From Virgibacillus sp. MSP4-1 (lineage in GTDB: Bacteria; Bacillota; Bacilli; Bacillales; Alkalibacillaceae): a DNA stretch of 64,000 nt. Position numbers and translations under genes: made by a program. Shown in pieces: positions 9,647-19,061 of this stretch; the first letter of the stretch is position 1; each line of letters begins with the position of its first letter. The notes under the pieces were generated by a model that worked only from the letters and a program-made list of their open reading frames with translations, did no database searches and was not told the origin of the DNA. The stretch spans positions 930,001 to 994,000 of the forward strand of contig NZ_CP048021.1 in NCBI RefSeq assembly GCF_010092505.1. The letters run 5' to 3'.

Positions 9647-9673
9647 ACAAGAGGGTGCTGCCCTCTTGTTTTT
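9647..9673 (+). terminator. Terminator after ymfJ
   Basis: Perfect 9-bp stem ACAAGAGGG/CCCTCTTGT with a 5-nt loop and a following T-run. From its end to 9926 there is about 250 bp without a gene. I see no clear ORF, promoter consensus or RNA structure there apart from A+T-rich sequence just before ymfK. Confidence 0.9.
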
Positions 9674-9926
9674 ATTGTGCATTTGAATACATAAGTCGTA
9701 ATCCCCCCAACTTGAGGCGTTAGTAAAACGAACTGTAAAAATGGGGCTTCGTATATGGCCTTTTAAAGTTTCTATTCCTATGAATAGGTGGGACAATTTC
9801 TCCCTCATTTTTTCTCTTTTTAAATGAATTACAGGATTATGCTTTTATGTCCTTTTCTAATATTGAAAAATCATTTATCATAGTAATTAATAAACGTTTT
9901 ATGTTACGTAATGAAGGGGTTTATCT

Positions 9927-10721
9927 ATGGGAGAGAGACAGGAATGGTACCTGGAATATGAAATTAAAACCAACAGGCCTGGACTGTTAGGCGATATTTC
10001 TTCTTTGTTAGGGATGCTGTCGATTAATATCGTCACGATTAATGGAGTGGAAAATTCCCGCAGAGGAATGTTGCTCTTAAGTAAACATGAAGAACAGATA
10101 AAACGATTGAAATCGATATTAGATACAATGGAGACCATACGTGTCACCAAGCTGAGGCTGCCTAAATTACGAGATCGACTTGCGGTCAGGCATGGAAGAT
10201 ATATACATAGTGATGTGGATGATAAAAAGACCTTCCGTTTTGTCCGTGATGAATTGGGAGTACTTGTGGATTTTATGGCTGAATTATATAAGAAGGAAGG
10301 ACACAAACTAATCGGGTTAAGAGGTATGCCCAGGGTTGGGAAGACAGAGTCAGTAGTGGCAGCCAGCGTATGTGCAAATAAGAAATGGTTATTTGTATCC
10401 AGTACGTTGCTAAAGCAAACGGTGAGAAGCAAGCTGATCAGAGACGAATATGATGAGAATAACCTTTTTATTATAGATGGAATTGTATCCACCAGACGGG
10501 CAAGTGAAAGACATTGGCAATTAATTCGTGAAATTATGCATATGCCGGCTACAAAAGTTGTCGAACATCCGGATATTCTTGTGCAGCACACAGAGTATAC
10601 CTTAGATGATTTTGATTATATTATAGAATTAAGAACAGACGAAGAGGAAGAAATCACATATGAAAATCTTGAACGTCCAGCATTTTCTCAAGATGATGGT
10701 TTCTCAATGTTTGACTTTTAA
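9927..10721 (+). CDS. ymfK: YmfK, DUF3388 protein with ACT-like N-terminus
   Basis: This 264-residue protein is of the DUF3388 (YmfK) family. Residues 8-70 look like an ACT-type regulatory domain (YEIKTNRPGLLGDISSLLG, then ITINGVENSRRG). The C-terminal part contains GMPRVGKTES, which resembles a P-loop, followed by FVSSTLLKQT. Function is not established. ATG 9927 is preceded by the site GAAGGGG. It lies between ymfJ and ymfM as in B. subtilis, 19 bp before ymfM. Confidence 0.85.
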   Translation: MGERQEWYLEYEIKTNRPGLLGDISSLLGMLSINIVTINGVENSRRGMLLLSKHEEQIKRLKSILDTMETIRVTKLRLPKLRDRLAVRHGRYIHSDVDDKKTFRFVRDELGVLVDFMAELYKKEGHKLIGLRGMPRVGKTESVVAASVCANKKWLFVSSTLLKQTVRSKLIRDEYDENNLFIIDGIVSTRRASERHWQLIREIMHMPATKVVEHPDILVQHTEYTLDDFDYIIELRTDEEEEITYENLERPAFSQDDGFSMFDF

Positions 10722-10740
10722 GGATGGATGGTGTTAAAAA

Positions 10741-11685
10741 ATGGAATTAGGACAAAGATTAAAAGAAGCAAGAGAAGAAAAAGGCCTTTCTCTATCTGAT
10801 ATTCAGGAAATGACAAAGATTCAAAGACGCTATTTAGATGCCATAGAGGAAGGTCAGTTCAACATCCTGCCTGGCAGTTTTTATACAAGAGCATTTATTC
10901 GTGAATATGCGAACACCGTTGGATTAGACGCAGATCAGCTCTTTGAAGAGTACGAAAATGAACTTCCATCCCCTGAACAGGAAGAATATGAACGTATTAG
11001 TCGTGTTCAGAAGCATAGTAAACAGCCATCTTCTGAGAAACATTCCGCACTGTTTTCTGTTATCCCGAAAATTTTAACCGTTCTCTTAATTGTCGCTATA
11101 ATTGTATTTGCCTATTTCTTTTATCAGCAGACGATTGATCCTGAAGAATCTCCTGAACAGGACAATCCGGATGAAGTGGAAATTACGCGTGGAGAGCAAT
11201 CACAGCAGGAAAATAAGAAAGGTGACAATGGCTCGGACCAGGAAGGGACAGAGAACAAGGAAAATAGCGGTCAAAATAGCGAAGAAAATGAAAATACCGA
11301 GTCAAGCGACTCAGATAGAGAAACGGGCGATGCAGAAAAACCTGACACTGAAGTAAATTTAACAAACCAATCCAAAAGCGGAGGTCTCTCAGCAGAATAT
11401 GAAGTAAAACTCCCTGATGATAAGTTTAAGGTAACTTTAACAACGTCTGAAAAAAGCTGGCTGACGGTAAGAGATACGAATGAACAAGTTATTTTTGATA
11501 AAATGTTAACATCAGATAACTCTCCTAAGGAATTTGATTTTTCCGATCAAAAGTCAGTATCGATGAGAATCGGACAAGCAGCAGCTGTTGATATCAAGGT
11601 AAATGAAACAAACCTTCAATATGCCTTTGACCCTAAAAAGCCAAAAAATTATGTTCAAGATATTACATTAAAAGTGGTACAATAA
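10741..11685 (+). CDS. ymfM: RodZ-like morphogenetic protein YmfM
   Basis: This 314-residue bitopic membrane protein links MreB filaments to the cell-wall elongation machinery. Residues 1-70 form the cytoplasmic RodZ helix-turn-helix (MELGQRLKEAREEKGLSLSD, then IQRRYLDAIEEGQF). One membrane segment lies near residues 107-127 (KILTVLLIVAIIVFAYFFYQ). A highly acidic Glu/Ser/Asn-rich linker spans about 130-205, and a beta-rich DUF4115 domain forms the C-terminus. The long acidic linker is typical of salt-adapted relatives. It is followed by a terminator. Confidence 0.9.
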   Translation: MELGQRLKEAREEKGLSLSDIQEMTKIQRRYLDAIEEGQFNILPGSFYTRAFIREYANTVGLDADQLFEEYENELPSPEQEEYERISRVQKHSKQPSSEKHSALFSVIPKILTVLLIVAIIVFAYFFYQQTIDPEESPEQDNPDEVEITRGEQSQQENKKGDNGSDQEGTENKENSGQNSEENENTESSDSDRETGDAEKPDTEVNLTNQSKSGGLSAEYEVKLPDDKFKVTLTTSEKSWLTVRDTNEQVIFDKMLTSDNSPKEFDFSDQKSVSMRIGQAAAVDIKVNETNLQYAFDPKKPKNYVQDITLKVVQ

Positions 11686-11706
11686 AAAATATAAATGAAT
11701 AGAGCG

Positions 11707-11735
11707 GAGTCATCGAATACCGATGACTCTTTATT
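11707..11735 (+). terminator. Terminator between ymfM and pgsA
   Basis: Perfect 9-bp stem GAGTCATCG/CGATGACTC with a 5-nt loop, then TTTATTT. Confidence 0.85.
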
Positions 11736-11757
11736 TCGTTAGCAGGAGGCGTTAAAA

Positions 11758-12336
11758 TTGAATATTCCTAATCGAATTACGTTGTCTCGTATAATGTTAA
11801 TCCCGTTTTTTATTCTGTTACTGGCTATCCCTTTTGAATGGGGAGAAATAACCGTTGGTGAGCGTATTTTACCTGTGTCTCATTTAGCAGCAGCCATTCT
11901 TTTTATTGTTGCTTCTACAACGGATTGGATTGATGGGTATTACGCCAGAAAACATAATCTGGTAACCAACTTAGGAAAATTTTTGGACCCATTAGCAGAT
12001 AAATTGCTTGTTTCAGCAGCATTTATTCTGTTGGTTGAACAGGGGTTAGCACCGGCCTGGATCGTTATTATTATCATTAGCAGAGAATTTGCAATTACAG
12101 GTTTAAGATTAGTTGCTGCCGGTGAAGGAATTGTTCTGGCTGCCAGTCAGATGGGAAAATTGAAGACATGGATTCAAATTATAGCTGTATCTGCATTATT
12201 ACTGCATAATTTTCCTTTTTCTTATCTGGGACTTCCTTTTGACATCATTGCCTTATACGCGGCGATGATTATTACCGTTGTTTCAGGTGTTGAATACTTT
12301 ATGAAAAATTGGCATGTGATGAGGGATTCCAAATGA
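11758..12336 (+). CDS. pgsA: CDP-diacylglycerol--glycerol-3-phosphate 3-phosphatidyltransferase
   Basis: PgsA makes phosphatidylglycerophosphate, the precursor of phosphatidylglycerol, in the membrane. The 192-residue product has the CDP-alcohol phosphotransferase motif DWIDGYYARKHNLVTNLGKF then LDPLADK at residues 60-85, and about six hydrophobic segments. The TTG start at 11758 follows the site AGGAGG and gives the typical MNIPNRITLSRI N-terminus. The last codons overlap cinA (ATGA overlap). pgsA-cinA-recA order is conserved in Bacillus. Confidence 0.95.
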   Translation: MNIPNRITLSRIMLIPFFILLLAIPFEWGEITVGERILPVSHLAAAILFIVASTTDWIDGYYARKHNLVTNLGKFLDPLADKLLVSAAFILLVEQGLAPAWIVIIIISREFAITGLRLVAAGEGIVLAASQMGKLKTWIQIIAVSALLLHNFPFSYLGLPFDIIALYAAMIITVVSGVEYFMKNWHVMRDSK

Positions 12337-13595
12337 AGAAGGACATAAATGCCGAAATTATATCCGTCGGGTCTGAGCTCCTGTTAGGGCAGATTGCGGA
12401 TACGAATGCTCAGTGGATTTCTCAAAGTCTTGCACATATGGGCATCAACGTTTATTTTCACCATACCGTGGGTGACAATTATGACCGTCTAAAAAGCGTT
12501 ATGGAGCTGGCAGACAAGCGTTCTGATCTGGTTATTGTTACAGGAGGACTGGGACCTACGGAAGATGATTTAACCAGAGAGGTGGGGGCAGATATTCTAA
12601 GTCAGAACCTCGAGATCCATCCCCAGGTTCTGACAAAGGTTGAATCCTTCTTTGAACGTCGTGGGATCTTTATGACTGAAAATAATCGCAAACAGGCTCT
12701 TGTTTTTAAAGATGGAAAGGTTTTTCCAAATGATGAAGGGATGGCACCAGGGATGTTTGTGGATCATATGCAAACAGGATGGATTTTCCTTCCTGGTGTC
12801 CCACGGGAAATGAAATCCATTTTTTCAAAAAGTATTATCCCATTTCTTAAGGAAAGGTATCCATATAAAAATCAAATTGTCTCACGAGTGCTGAAATTTA
12901 TCGGAATCGGAGAATCTATTCTTGAAGAACGGATTTCAGATTTGATAAGAACCCAATCCAATCCTACTATCGCTCCACTTGCTGGAGAAGGTGAGGTCAC
13001 CTTACGTTTAACAGCAAAAGCTGAAACTAGTGAAGAAGCGTTAACTTCTATTTCCAATGTCCAGGCGCAATTAATGCAGCGGATTGGTGATTACTATTAT
13101 GGCCGGAATGATGAAACGCTTGAGCAAAAGGTACTGGAAATGCTTAAGTCCCATTCGTACACTCTTGCTTCTGCGGAGAGTCTGACAGGGGGTCGGTTTA
13201 TTGACCAGTTAATATCTGTACCGGGAGCTTCGGATGTTATTGCCGGGTCGGTTGTAAGCTATCAGACGAAAATCAAAGAAAATGTATTACATATTCCCGA
13301 CTTGCTGATTAAAAAGCACGGTACGGTCAGCGAGCAATGTGCGCGTGAGATGGCAGAACAGGTTCAGCAGAAAATGCAGTCAGTGATCGGCATCAGTTTC
13401 ACTGGTAATGCAGGACCCGATTCCAGTGAGGAAAAACCAGTCGGACTTGTATATATAGGCCTGAAAATAGGTGATCAGGATACCGTTGTCAAAGCTTATC
13501 AATTAAACGGAAGCAGAGAAAAAATCCGCCAGCATACAGTGAAAAAGGGCTTGGAATGGTTATTCTATTCATTAAGAGACATGTCTGAGAAATAA
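12333..13595 (+). CDS. cinA: Competence/damage-inducible protein CinA
   Basis: This 420-residue CinA has an N-terminal MoeA/MogA-like domain (IISVGSELLLGQIADTN, then VITGGLGPTEDDLT) and a C-terminal nicotinamide-nucleotide amidase domain (SAESLTGGRFIDQLISVPGAS, then GISFTGNAGPD). It is thought to process damaged pyridine nucleotides and to act during competence. I chose ATG 12333, overlapping the pgsA stop as ATGA, giving MKKDINAEIISVGSE. The ORF extends 8 codons upstream into pgsA without support. recA follows but has its own promoter. Confidence 0.93.
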   Translation: MKKDINAEIISVGSELLLGQIADTNAQWISQSLAHMGINVYFHHTVGDNYDRLKSVMELADKRSDLVIVTGGLGPTEDDLTREVGADILSQNLEIHPQVLTKVESFFERRGIFMTENNRKQALVFKDGKVFPNDEGMAPGMFVDHMQTGWIFLPGVPREMKSIFSKSIIPFLKERYPYKNQIVSRVLKFIGIGESILEERISDLIRTQSNPTIAPLAGEGEVTLRLTAKAETSEEALTSISNVQAQLMQRIGDYYYGRNDETLEQKVLEMLKSHSYTLASAESLTGGRFIDQLISVPGASDVIAGSVVSYQTKIKENVLHIPDLLIKKHGTVSEQCAREMAEQVQQKMQSVIGISFTGNAGPDSSEEKPVGLVYIGLKIGDQDTVVKAYQLNGSREKIRQHTVKKGLEWLFYSLRDMSEK

Positions 13596-13692
13596 TTTGA
13601 AATTCATTTATTCGCGGGTCTATTTTAGCTGAATTAAAAAAATGAACAGGGAAAATCTCACTTTTCGGCCATTATTTTTCATGAAATTAACA

Positions 13693-13742
13693 GAACATTT
13701 ATTCGCATTTCTGTTGGCAAATCCCTTAAAAAAGGTTATGAT
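13693..13742 (+). promoter_or_regulatory. LexA box and sigma-A promoter of recA
   Basis: GAACATTTATTC at 13693-13704 matches the Bacillus LexA (DinR) site GAAC-N4-GTTC with one mismatch. Immediately downstream lies TTGGCA (13714-13719), a 17-bp spacer and TATGAT (13737-13742), a good sigma-A promoter. The box lies just upstream of the -35 element. Confidence 0.8.
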
Positions 13743-13780
13743 AGACATAACGATGATAGATTGTTAAAGGAGGAAAAACT

Positions 13781-14830
13781 GTGAGCGAACGTAAGCAGGC
13801 GCTTGATATGGCGTTAAAACAAATAGAAAAGCAATTTGGTAAAGGCTCCATTATGAAACTTGGGGAACAGGAAGGACAAAAAGTTTCAACGGTTTCAAGT
13901 GGATCTATTACACTTGATGTTGCATTAGGTGTTGGTGGGTACCCACGAGGACGTGTGGTGGAAATTTATGGTCCTGAATCCTCTGGTAAAACAACCGTAG
14001 CTTTACATGCGATCGCAGAGGCACAGCGTAATGGAGGTCAAGCCGCTTTTATTGATGCAGAGCATGCACTGGATCCTGTCTATGCTAGAAAATTAGGCGT
14101 AAATATTGAAGAACTATTATTATCACAGCCTGACACTGGTGAGCAGGCATTGGAAATTGCGGAAGCACTTGTGCGAAGTGGAGCTATTGACATGATTGTT
14201 GTTGACTCTGTTGCAGCCCTTGTACCTAAAGCAGAAATTGAAGGGGAAATGGGGGACTCCCACGTTGGTTTACAGGCACGTTTAATGTCTCAGGCCCTGC
14301 GTAAATTATCAGGTGCCATCAATAAATCGAAAACAACGGCTATTTTTATTAATCAGATTCGTGAAAAAGTTGGCGTTATGTTTGGTAATCCGGAAACCAC
14401 TCCAGGTGGACGTGCACTGAAATTCTATTCGTCTGTTCGTCTGGAAGTCCGCAGAGCCGAAACCTTAAAACAGGGAAATGAAATGGTTGGTAACAAAACC
14501 AAGATTAAGGTTGTTAAAAACAAGGTTGCCCCACCATTTAGAACAGCCGAGGTTGATATTATGTATGGAGAAGGTATCTCTAAAGAAGGCGAGATTCTTG
14601 ATATTGGAGCCGACCTAGATATCATCCAGAAGAGTGGAGCCTGGTATTCCTATAATAATGAAAAAATGGGTCAGGGAAGAGAAAATGCGAAGAAATTCCT
14701 GAGTGAGAATGAAGATATAGCTGAAGAAGTAAAAAGTGCAATCAGAAAGCATCATAATCTTGATGAAGATGATGGAGACGAAGGTAAGGAAGTAAATAAT
14801 GATGAAGCCCAGGAAATGTTAGATGTTTAA
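13781..14830 (+). CDS. recA: Recombinase RecA
   Basis: RecA forms the ATP-dependent filament on single-stranded DNA for homologous recombination and triggers LexA self-cleavage. The 349-residue product has Walker A GPESSGKT near residues 64-71, [10 protein letters not shown] (Walker B), loop 1 and loop 2 ([20 protein letters not shown]), and an acidic C-terminal tail. GTG 13781 follows a perfect AAAGGAGG site. The upstream LexA box indicates SOS control. Confidence 0.98.
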   Translation: MSERKQALDMALKQIEKQFGKGSIMKLGEQEGQKVSTVSSGSITLDVALGVGGYPRGRVVEIYGPESSGKTTVALHAIAEAQRNGGQAAFIDAEHALDPVYARKLGVNIEELLLSQPDTGEQALEIAEALVRSGAIDMIVVDSVAALVPKAEIEGEMGDSHVGLQARLMSQALRKLSGAINKSKTTAIFINQIREKVGVMFGNPETTPGGRALKFYSSVRLEVRRAETLKQGNEMVGNKTKIKVVKNKVAPPFRTAEVDIMYGEGISKEGEILDIGADLDIIQKSGAWYSYNNEKMGQGRENAKKFLSENEDIAEEVKSAIRKHHNLDEDDGDEGKEVNNDEAQEMLDV

Positions 14831-14843
14831 TGGGGATGAATCC

Positions 14844-14878
14844 AAAAGGCTGTCCGTTATAGGGACAGCCTTTTGAAT
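14844..14878 (+). terminator. Terminator after recA
   Basis: Perfect 12-bp stem AAAAGGCTGTCC/GGACAGCCTTTT, continued by GAATTTTG. Confidence 0.85.
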
Positions 14879-14914
14879 TTTGTATATTGTACAGGCAAAC
14901 CTTGACAATAAAAT

Positions 14915-14943
14915 TTGGCAAGCTTAAAATTAATATGTATAAT
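14915..14943 (+). promoter_or_regulatory. Sigma-A promoter for rny
   Basis: TTGGCA at 14915-14920, a 17-bp spacer and a consensus TATAAT at 14938-14943. It leaves about 100 nt of leader before rny. The rest of the 14880-15050 gap shows nothing else I can name. Confidence 0.75.
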
Positions 14944-15050
14944 TTTATTTTTATATTTCAACAAATTTTTGAAGTGCTGACTTAAATTTGAATCTTTGTA
15001 CATGCCGACTTGAAATAGTACGAGCATTACAGCAAGAGGAGGTGAACGAA

Positions 15051-16616
15051 ATGGAACCAATTGTCACCATAATCATCTCCGCTTTGCTAGCCTTAATTGT
15101 CGGTATTGTTGTTGGCTATTTAATTCGCAAGTCTATTTCAGAGGCGAAAATTTCGAGTGCTGAGGACTTGGCAAAACAAATTGTCGAAGAAGGTCGGAGG
15201 AATGCTGAATCCGCAAAACGTGAGGCGCTTTTAGAAGCGAAGGATGAAAATCACCGATTGCGTCAGGAAACAGAAAACGAACTTCGTGAACGGCAAATGG
15301 AAGTGAAAACCCAGGAAAATCGTTTATTGCAACGAGAAGAAAACCTGGATCGAAAATCTGAATCTCTGGATAAGCGCGAGCTCATGTTAGAACGTAAAGA
15401 AGAATCACTTGCTGAAAAACAACAACAAATTGAAGAAATGGAAAGCAAAGTGGAAGAGTTGATGAATGAACAGCAAGCTGAGCTTGAACGCGTTTCTGGA
15501 TACACAACTGATCAGGCTAAACAGGTTATTTTAGAACGTGTGGAGAAGGAAACTAAACACGAAACGGCTATTATGATAAAGGATGCTGAAAATCGTGCAA
15601 AAGAAGAGGCGGATAAGAAAGCCAAGAAGGTATTATCCCTCGCTATGCAACGATGTGCAGCAGATCATGTCGCCGAAACAACGGTTTCAGTCGTGAATTT
15701 GCCAAACGATGAAATGAAAGGCCGTATCATCGGAAGAGAAGGTCGTAATATTCGGGCATTGGAAACCCTGACAGGCATTGACTTAATTATTGATGATACA
15801 CCTGAAGCAGTTATACTGTCAGGATTTGATCCAATAAGAAGAGAAACAGCACGCCTGGCACTTGAAAAATTAGTGCAGGATGGACGTATTCATCCGGCTC
15901 GAATAGAAGAAATGGTCGAAAAATCTCGTCGTGAAATTGACGAATACATTCGTGAGGTTGGTGAAGAGACTACATTTGAAATTGGTGTACATGGGTTACA
16001 TCCAGACTTAGTCAAAATCTTAGGTCGACTAAAATATCGTACAAGCTATGGTCAAAATGTGTTGAAACACTCAATGGAAGTCGCGTATTTAGCTGGCTTG
16101 TTAGCAGCAGAATTAGGAGAAGACGAACGATTGGCACGGCGTGCAGGCCTATTGCATGATGTTGGTAAAGCCATAGACCATGAGGTGGAAGGCAGCCACG
16201 TAGAAATTGGAAAAGAGCTTGCTCAAAAATATAAAGAGCATGAAGTGGTCATTAATGCCATTGCCTCTCACCACGGTGATGAAGAACCTACATCGATTAT
16301 ATCCATACTTGTGGCCGCTGCTGACGCCCTTTCTGCTGCACGTCCAGGTGCACGTAGTGAGACGTTGGAAAATTACATTAAACGTCTGGAAAAATTAGAG
16401 GAAATTTCTGATTCATATGAAGGGGTCGAGAAATCCTACGCTATTCAGGCTGGACGGGAAATTCGAATTATGGTTCGTCCTGATTCAATTGGAGATGACG
16501 AATCCTTAATTCTGGCAAGAGATATCAAGAAGAAAATTGAAGATGAGTTAGATTATCCTGGTCATATTAAAGTTACAGTAATCCGGGAGACAAGGGCAGT
16601 AGAATATGCCAAGTAA
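15051..16616 (+). CDS. rny: Ribonuclease Y
   Basis: RNase Y is the main membrane-bound endonuclease that starts mRNA decay in Bacillus. The 521-residue protein has an N-terminal membrane helix ([21 protein letters not shown]), a long charged coiled coil to about residue 200, a KH domain ([15 protein letters not shown]) and an HD domain ([13 protein letters not shown], then [12 protein letters not shown] with the HD pair). I chose ATG 15051, which has an AGAGGAGG site; the open frame extends to 14988 but without a site. GTG 15042 is a weaker alternative. YmcA, encoded later in this window, is a known modulator of this enzyme. Confidence 0.96.
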   Translation: MEPIVTIIISALLALIVGIVVGYLIRKSISEAKISSAEDLAKQIVEEGRRNAESAKREALLEAKDENHRLRQETENELRERQMEVKTQENRLLQREENLDRKSESLDKRELMLERKEESLAEKQQQIEEMESKVEELMNEQQAELERVSGYTTDQAKQVILERVEKETKHETAIMIKDAENRAKEEADKKAKKVLSLAMQRCAADHVAETTVSVVNLPNDEMKGRIIGREGRNIRALETLTGIDLIIDDTPEAVILSGFDPIRRETARLALEKLVQDGRIHPARIEEMVEKSRREIDEYIREVGEETTFEIGVHGLHPDLVKILGRLKYRTSYGQNVLKHSMEVAYLAGLLAAELGEDERLARRAGLLHDVGKAIDHEVEGSHVEIGKELAQKYKEHEVVINAIASHHGDEEPTSIISILVAAADALSAARPGARSETLENYIKRLEKLEEISDSYEGVEKSYAIQAGREIRIMVRPDSIGDDESLILARDIKKKIEDELDYPGHIKVTVIRETRAVEYAK

Positions 16617-16645
16617 GCGATCCTTTTCAGGGTCGCTTTTCTTTT
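16615..16645 (+). terminator. Terminator after rny
   Basis: Stem AAGCGATCC/GGGTCGCTT (one G-T pair) beginning at the rny stop codon, then TTCTTTT. Confidence 0.85.
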
Positions 16646-16724
16646 GGTTTTGACAAAATATACCTGATATGTAAAACTGAACTTGTATTTATAGGACATT
16701 AAATTATAGAAAGAGGACGAAGAC

Positions 16725-17522
16725 ATGAAGATATTATTCATCGGAGACGTGGTGGGGTCACCAGGAAGAGAGATGTTAAAAGAAAATCTTCCTCATCTTA
16801 AGAAGCAATATCATCCTGATGTCACCATTGTAAATGGAGAAAATGCAGCTCATGGAAAAGGGATCACCGAAAAAATTTATCGCCAGATGAAAGAATGGGG
16901 AGCAAATGTCATTACACTTGGCAACCATGCCTGGGATAAAAAGGACATCTTTGAGTTTATTGATGATGTGGATGACATGGTCCGACCAGCTAATTTTCCG
17001 CCTGATACACCAGGTAAAGGGATGACCTTTTACAAGGCTGGCAATAAAGAAATAGCTGTCATTAATGCGCAAGGCAGAACCTTCCTTCCTCCTATTGAAG
17101 ATCCTTTCCGTATTGTAGATGAGCTGGTAAAAGAAGCGAAGAAAAGAACTCCCTATATTTTCGTGGATTTTCATGCCGAAGCTACCAGCGAGAAACAGGC
17201 AATCGGATGGTTTTTAGATGGAAGAGTGGGGGGCGTTGCCGGTACACATACCCATGTGCAGACAGCGGACAACAGGATTTTACCTAAAGGCACTGCTTAT
17301 ATTACAGATGCCGGTATGACGGGTCCCTATAATGGAATTCTAGGTATGGATAAAGATAGTGTTCTAAGAAGGTTTCACACTGCACTGCCTGTCCGCTTTG
17401 AAGTGGCTGAAGACGGACCGACTCAGTTAAGTGGTGTATTTGTTGAGCTGAATAAGGAACATGGAATGGCAAGACGAATTGAACGTATTCTTATAAACAA
17501 TGATCATCCGTTTTTTCATTAA
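16725..17522 (+). CDS. ymdB: Metallophosphoesterase YmdB
   Basis: YmdB is a dinuclear-metal phosphodiesterase reported to act on cyclic nucleotides and to influence biofilm formation and late adaptive responses in B. subtilis. The 265-residue sequence shows the metal-binding motifs GDVVGSPGR (residues 7-15), NGENAAHGKG, GNHAWDKKD and GTHTHVQTAD, with the DFHAEATSEKQA loop. The site AGAGGACG precedes ATG 16725. The rny-ymdB-spoVS order matches B. subtilis. Confidence 0.93.
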   Translation: MKILFIGDVVGSPGREMLKENLPHLKKQYHPDVTIVNGENAAHGKGITEKIYRQMKEWGANVITLGNHAWDKKDIFEFIDDVDDMVRPANFPPDTPGKGMTFYKAGNKEIAVINAQGRTFLPPIEDPFRIVDELVKEAKKRTPYIFVDFHAEATSEKQAIGWFLDGRVGGVAGTHTHVQTADNRILPKGTAYITDAGMTGPYNGILGMDKDSVLRRFHTALPVRFEVAEDGPTQLSGVFVELNKEHGMARRIERILINNDHPFFH

Positions 17523-17524
17523 AT

Positions 17525-17564
17525 TTTATATAGGAGGAGGAACTCCACCCTCCTCCTATATAAA
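17525..17564. repeat. Perfect 16-bp inverted repeat between ymdB and spoVS
   Basis: TTTATATAGGAGGAGG (17525-17540) and its exact complement (17549-17564) are separated by 8 bases. There is no T-run on either side, so it is not a standard intrinsic terminator, although it may act as an mRNA 3'-end stabiliser for ymdB. Confidence 0.75.
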
Positions 17565-17627
17565 ATGGTAACGCTAACAATAGTAAGCCTCAAAATTTGA
17601 ATTTTTCAGAAAAATCCTTCATAATAA

Positions 17628-17654
17628 AAAGGAATATCTAAAAAAATAGTGAAT
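17628..17654 (+). promoter_or_regulatory. Sigma-H promoter of spoVS
   Basis: AAAGGAATA (17628-17636), 11 bases, then AGTGAAT (17648-17654) fits the sigma-H consensus RnAGGAwWW-N11-12-RnnGAAT. spoVS is a known sigma-H gene in B. subtilis. Confidence 0.75.
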
Positions 17655-17699
17655 ATAGTAATTATGGAAGAATTATAGTAAATAAAGGAGGAACTAGTA

Positions 17700-17960
17700 A
17701 TGGAAATATTAAAAGTTTCAGCAAAATCAAATCCTAACTCTGTAGCAGGTGCTCTTGCAAACGTTTTACGTGAACGTGGATCCGCGGAAATTCAGGCAAT
17801 CGGTGCAGGTGCGTTAAACCAGGCAGTGAAAGCGGTAGCCATTGCAAGAGGTTTTGTTGCTCCTAGTGGTGTTGACTTGATTTGTATTCCAGCTTTCACA
17901 GACATTATGATCGATAATGAAGAGCGTACAGCTATCAAGTTAATTGTTGAACCTAGATAA
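17700..17960 (+). CDS. spoVS: Stage V sporulation protein S
   Basis: This 86-residue small nucleic-acid-binding-type (Alba-like) protein is needed for spore coat and core maturation and also affects septation. It starts MEILKVSAKSNPNSVAGALA and contains GAGALNQAVKAVAIARGFV, nearly invariant in Bacillus. A perfect AAAGGAGG site precedes ATG 17700, and a sigma-H promoter lies upstream. A terminator follows. Confidence 0.97.
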   Translation: MEILKVSAKSNPNSVAGALANVLRERGSAEIQAIGAGALNQAVKAVAIARGFVAPSGVDLICIPAFTDIMIDNEERTAIKLIVEPR

Positions 17961-17968
17961 ACGTAGTT

Positions 17969-18004
17969 AACCTGTTTGCGAAGCGGGCAAACAGGTTTTT
18001 ATTT
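17969..18004 (+). terminator. Terminator after spoVS
   Basis: Perfect 11-bp stem AACCTGTTTGC/GCAAACAGGTT, then TTTATTTT. Confidence 0.9.
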
Positions 18005-18035
18005 TACGATAGAATGCATCATAGGAGGAGTCAGC

Positions 18036-18956
18036 GTGATTATCGACGGACATTGTGACGTATTATATCAACTATGGAGAAATCCTGATTGGTCTTTTGA
18101 CAATCAGGAGGAATTACGGGTCAACTATAGTAGATGGATGAATAATGATGTAAAAGTTCAATGTTTTGCTATTTTTGTACCACCACATGTACCTGAGGAT
18201 TTACAGTTTCATAGTGCATTAGAAATGGCTAATATATTCTATGAACGAATTTTGAAACCCTACCCAAAAATTAAAATGGTTACCTCACGGGATGATATTC
18301 TTCAGTTAAAAGAAGATGAAAAAGGGGCTATGCTTACATTGGAGGGGATGCATCCCATAGGTTATGATATGACCAAACTGAAGACATTACTTCATCTGGG
18401 TGTAAAAGCAGCAGGCCTTACATGGAACAATGCAAATGCTGTATCTGATGGAATCGGAGAGGTAAGGGGCGCCGGTTTATCTGAATTCGGGAAACAAGTT
18501 GTGGAACTACTGAATACATATGAAGTATTAACGGATGTTTCTCATCTATCCTATCAAGGTTTTTGGGATGTGATGGATACAGCAGAACATCCGATTGCCA
18601 GCCACTCAAATAGCTTCAGTGTCTGTAAGCATCGAAGAAATCTGGATGATAAACAGATTAAAGCATTGATTTCCAGAGACGCTTTTATGGGAGTAACCTT
18701 TGTCCCGGAGTTTTTAGCAGAGACTGATAAGACTACTACAAAAGATGTTCTTAACCATATTGAAAAGGTTATGACTCTTGGCGGTGAAGATATCGTAGGA
18801 TTAGGATCGGACTTTGATGGAACAGATGGAATTGTGAAAGGGATTGAGGATTATTCAAAGTATAATTCTTTTATTCAGGAATTAAAGAGTCGATTTTCGA
18901 GCGATTTTGTCCGGAAGATTACTCATGAAAATTTTCTTAAAGCATTACCGCGATAG
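18036..18956 (+). CDS. Membrane-type dipeptidase (M19 family)
   Basis: This 306-residue enzyme of the renal/membrane dipeptidase family (M19) hydrolyses dipeptides using a two-metal centre. Metal-ligand motifs are DGHCDVLYQL at residues 4-13, LTLEGMHPIG, VSHLSYQGFWD and SHSNSFSV, and the substrate-contact GLGSDFDG near residue 265. I chose GTG 18036 because it follows GGAGGAG and gives VIIDGHCD; the frame extends upstream to 17976 through the spoVS terminator. It lies between spoVS and korA, an order I recall from other Bacillaceae. The true substrate is not known. Confidence 0.88.
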   Translation: MIIDGHCDVLYQLWRNPDWSFDNQEELRVNYSRWMNNDVKVQCFAIFVPPHVPEDLQFHSALEMANIFYERILKPYPKIKMVTSRDDILQLKEDEKGAMLTLEGMHPIGYDMTKLKTLLHLGVKAAGLTWNNANAVSDGIGEVRGAGLSEFGKQVVELLNTYEVLTDVSHLSYQGFWDVMDTAEHPIASHSNSFSVCKHRRNLDDKQIKALISRDAFMGVTFVPEFLAETDKTTTKDVLNHIEKVMTLGGEDIVGLGSDFDGTDGIVKGIEDYSKYNSFIQELKSRFSSDFVRKITHENFLKALPR

Positions 18957-19061
18957 ATAGAAATAAGCCTGATCGCTTATTCTATTTATTATAAGATGTG
19001 GCATTCCCGGTTAATTTGGGGATGCTTCCATCTGAATATTATTAAGGGGGTGTCTCATTCA

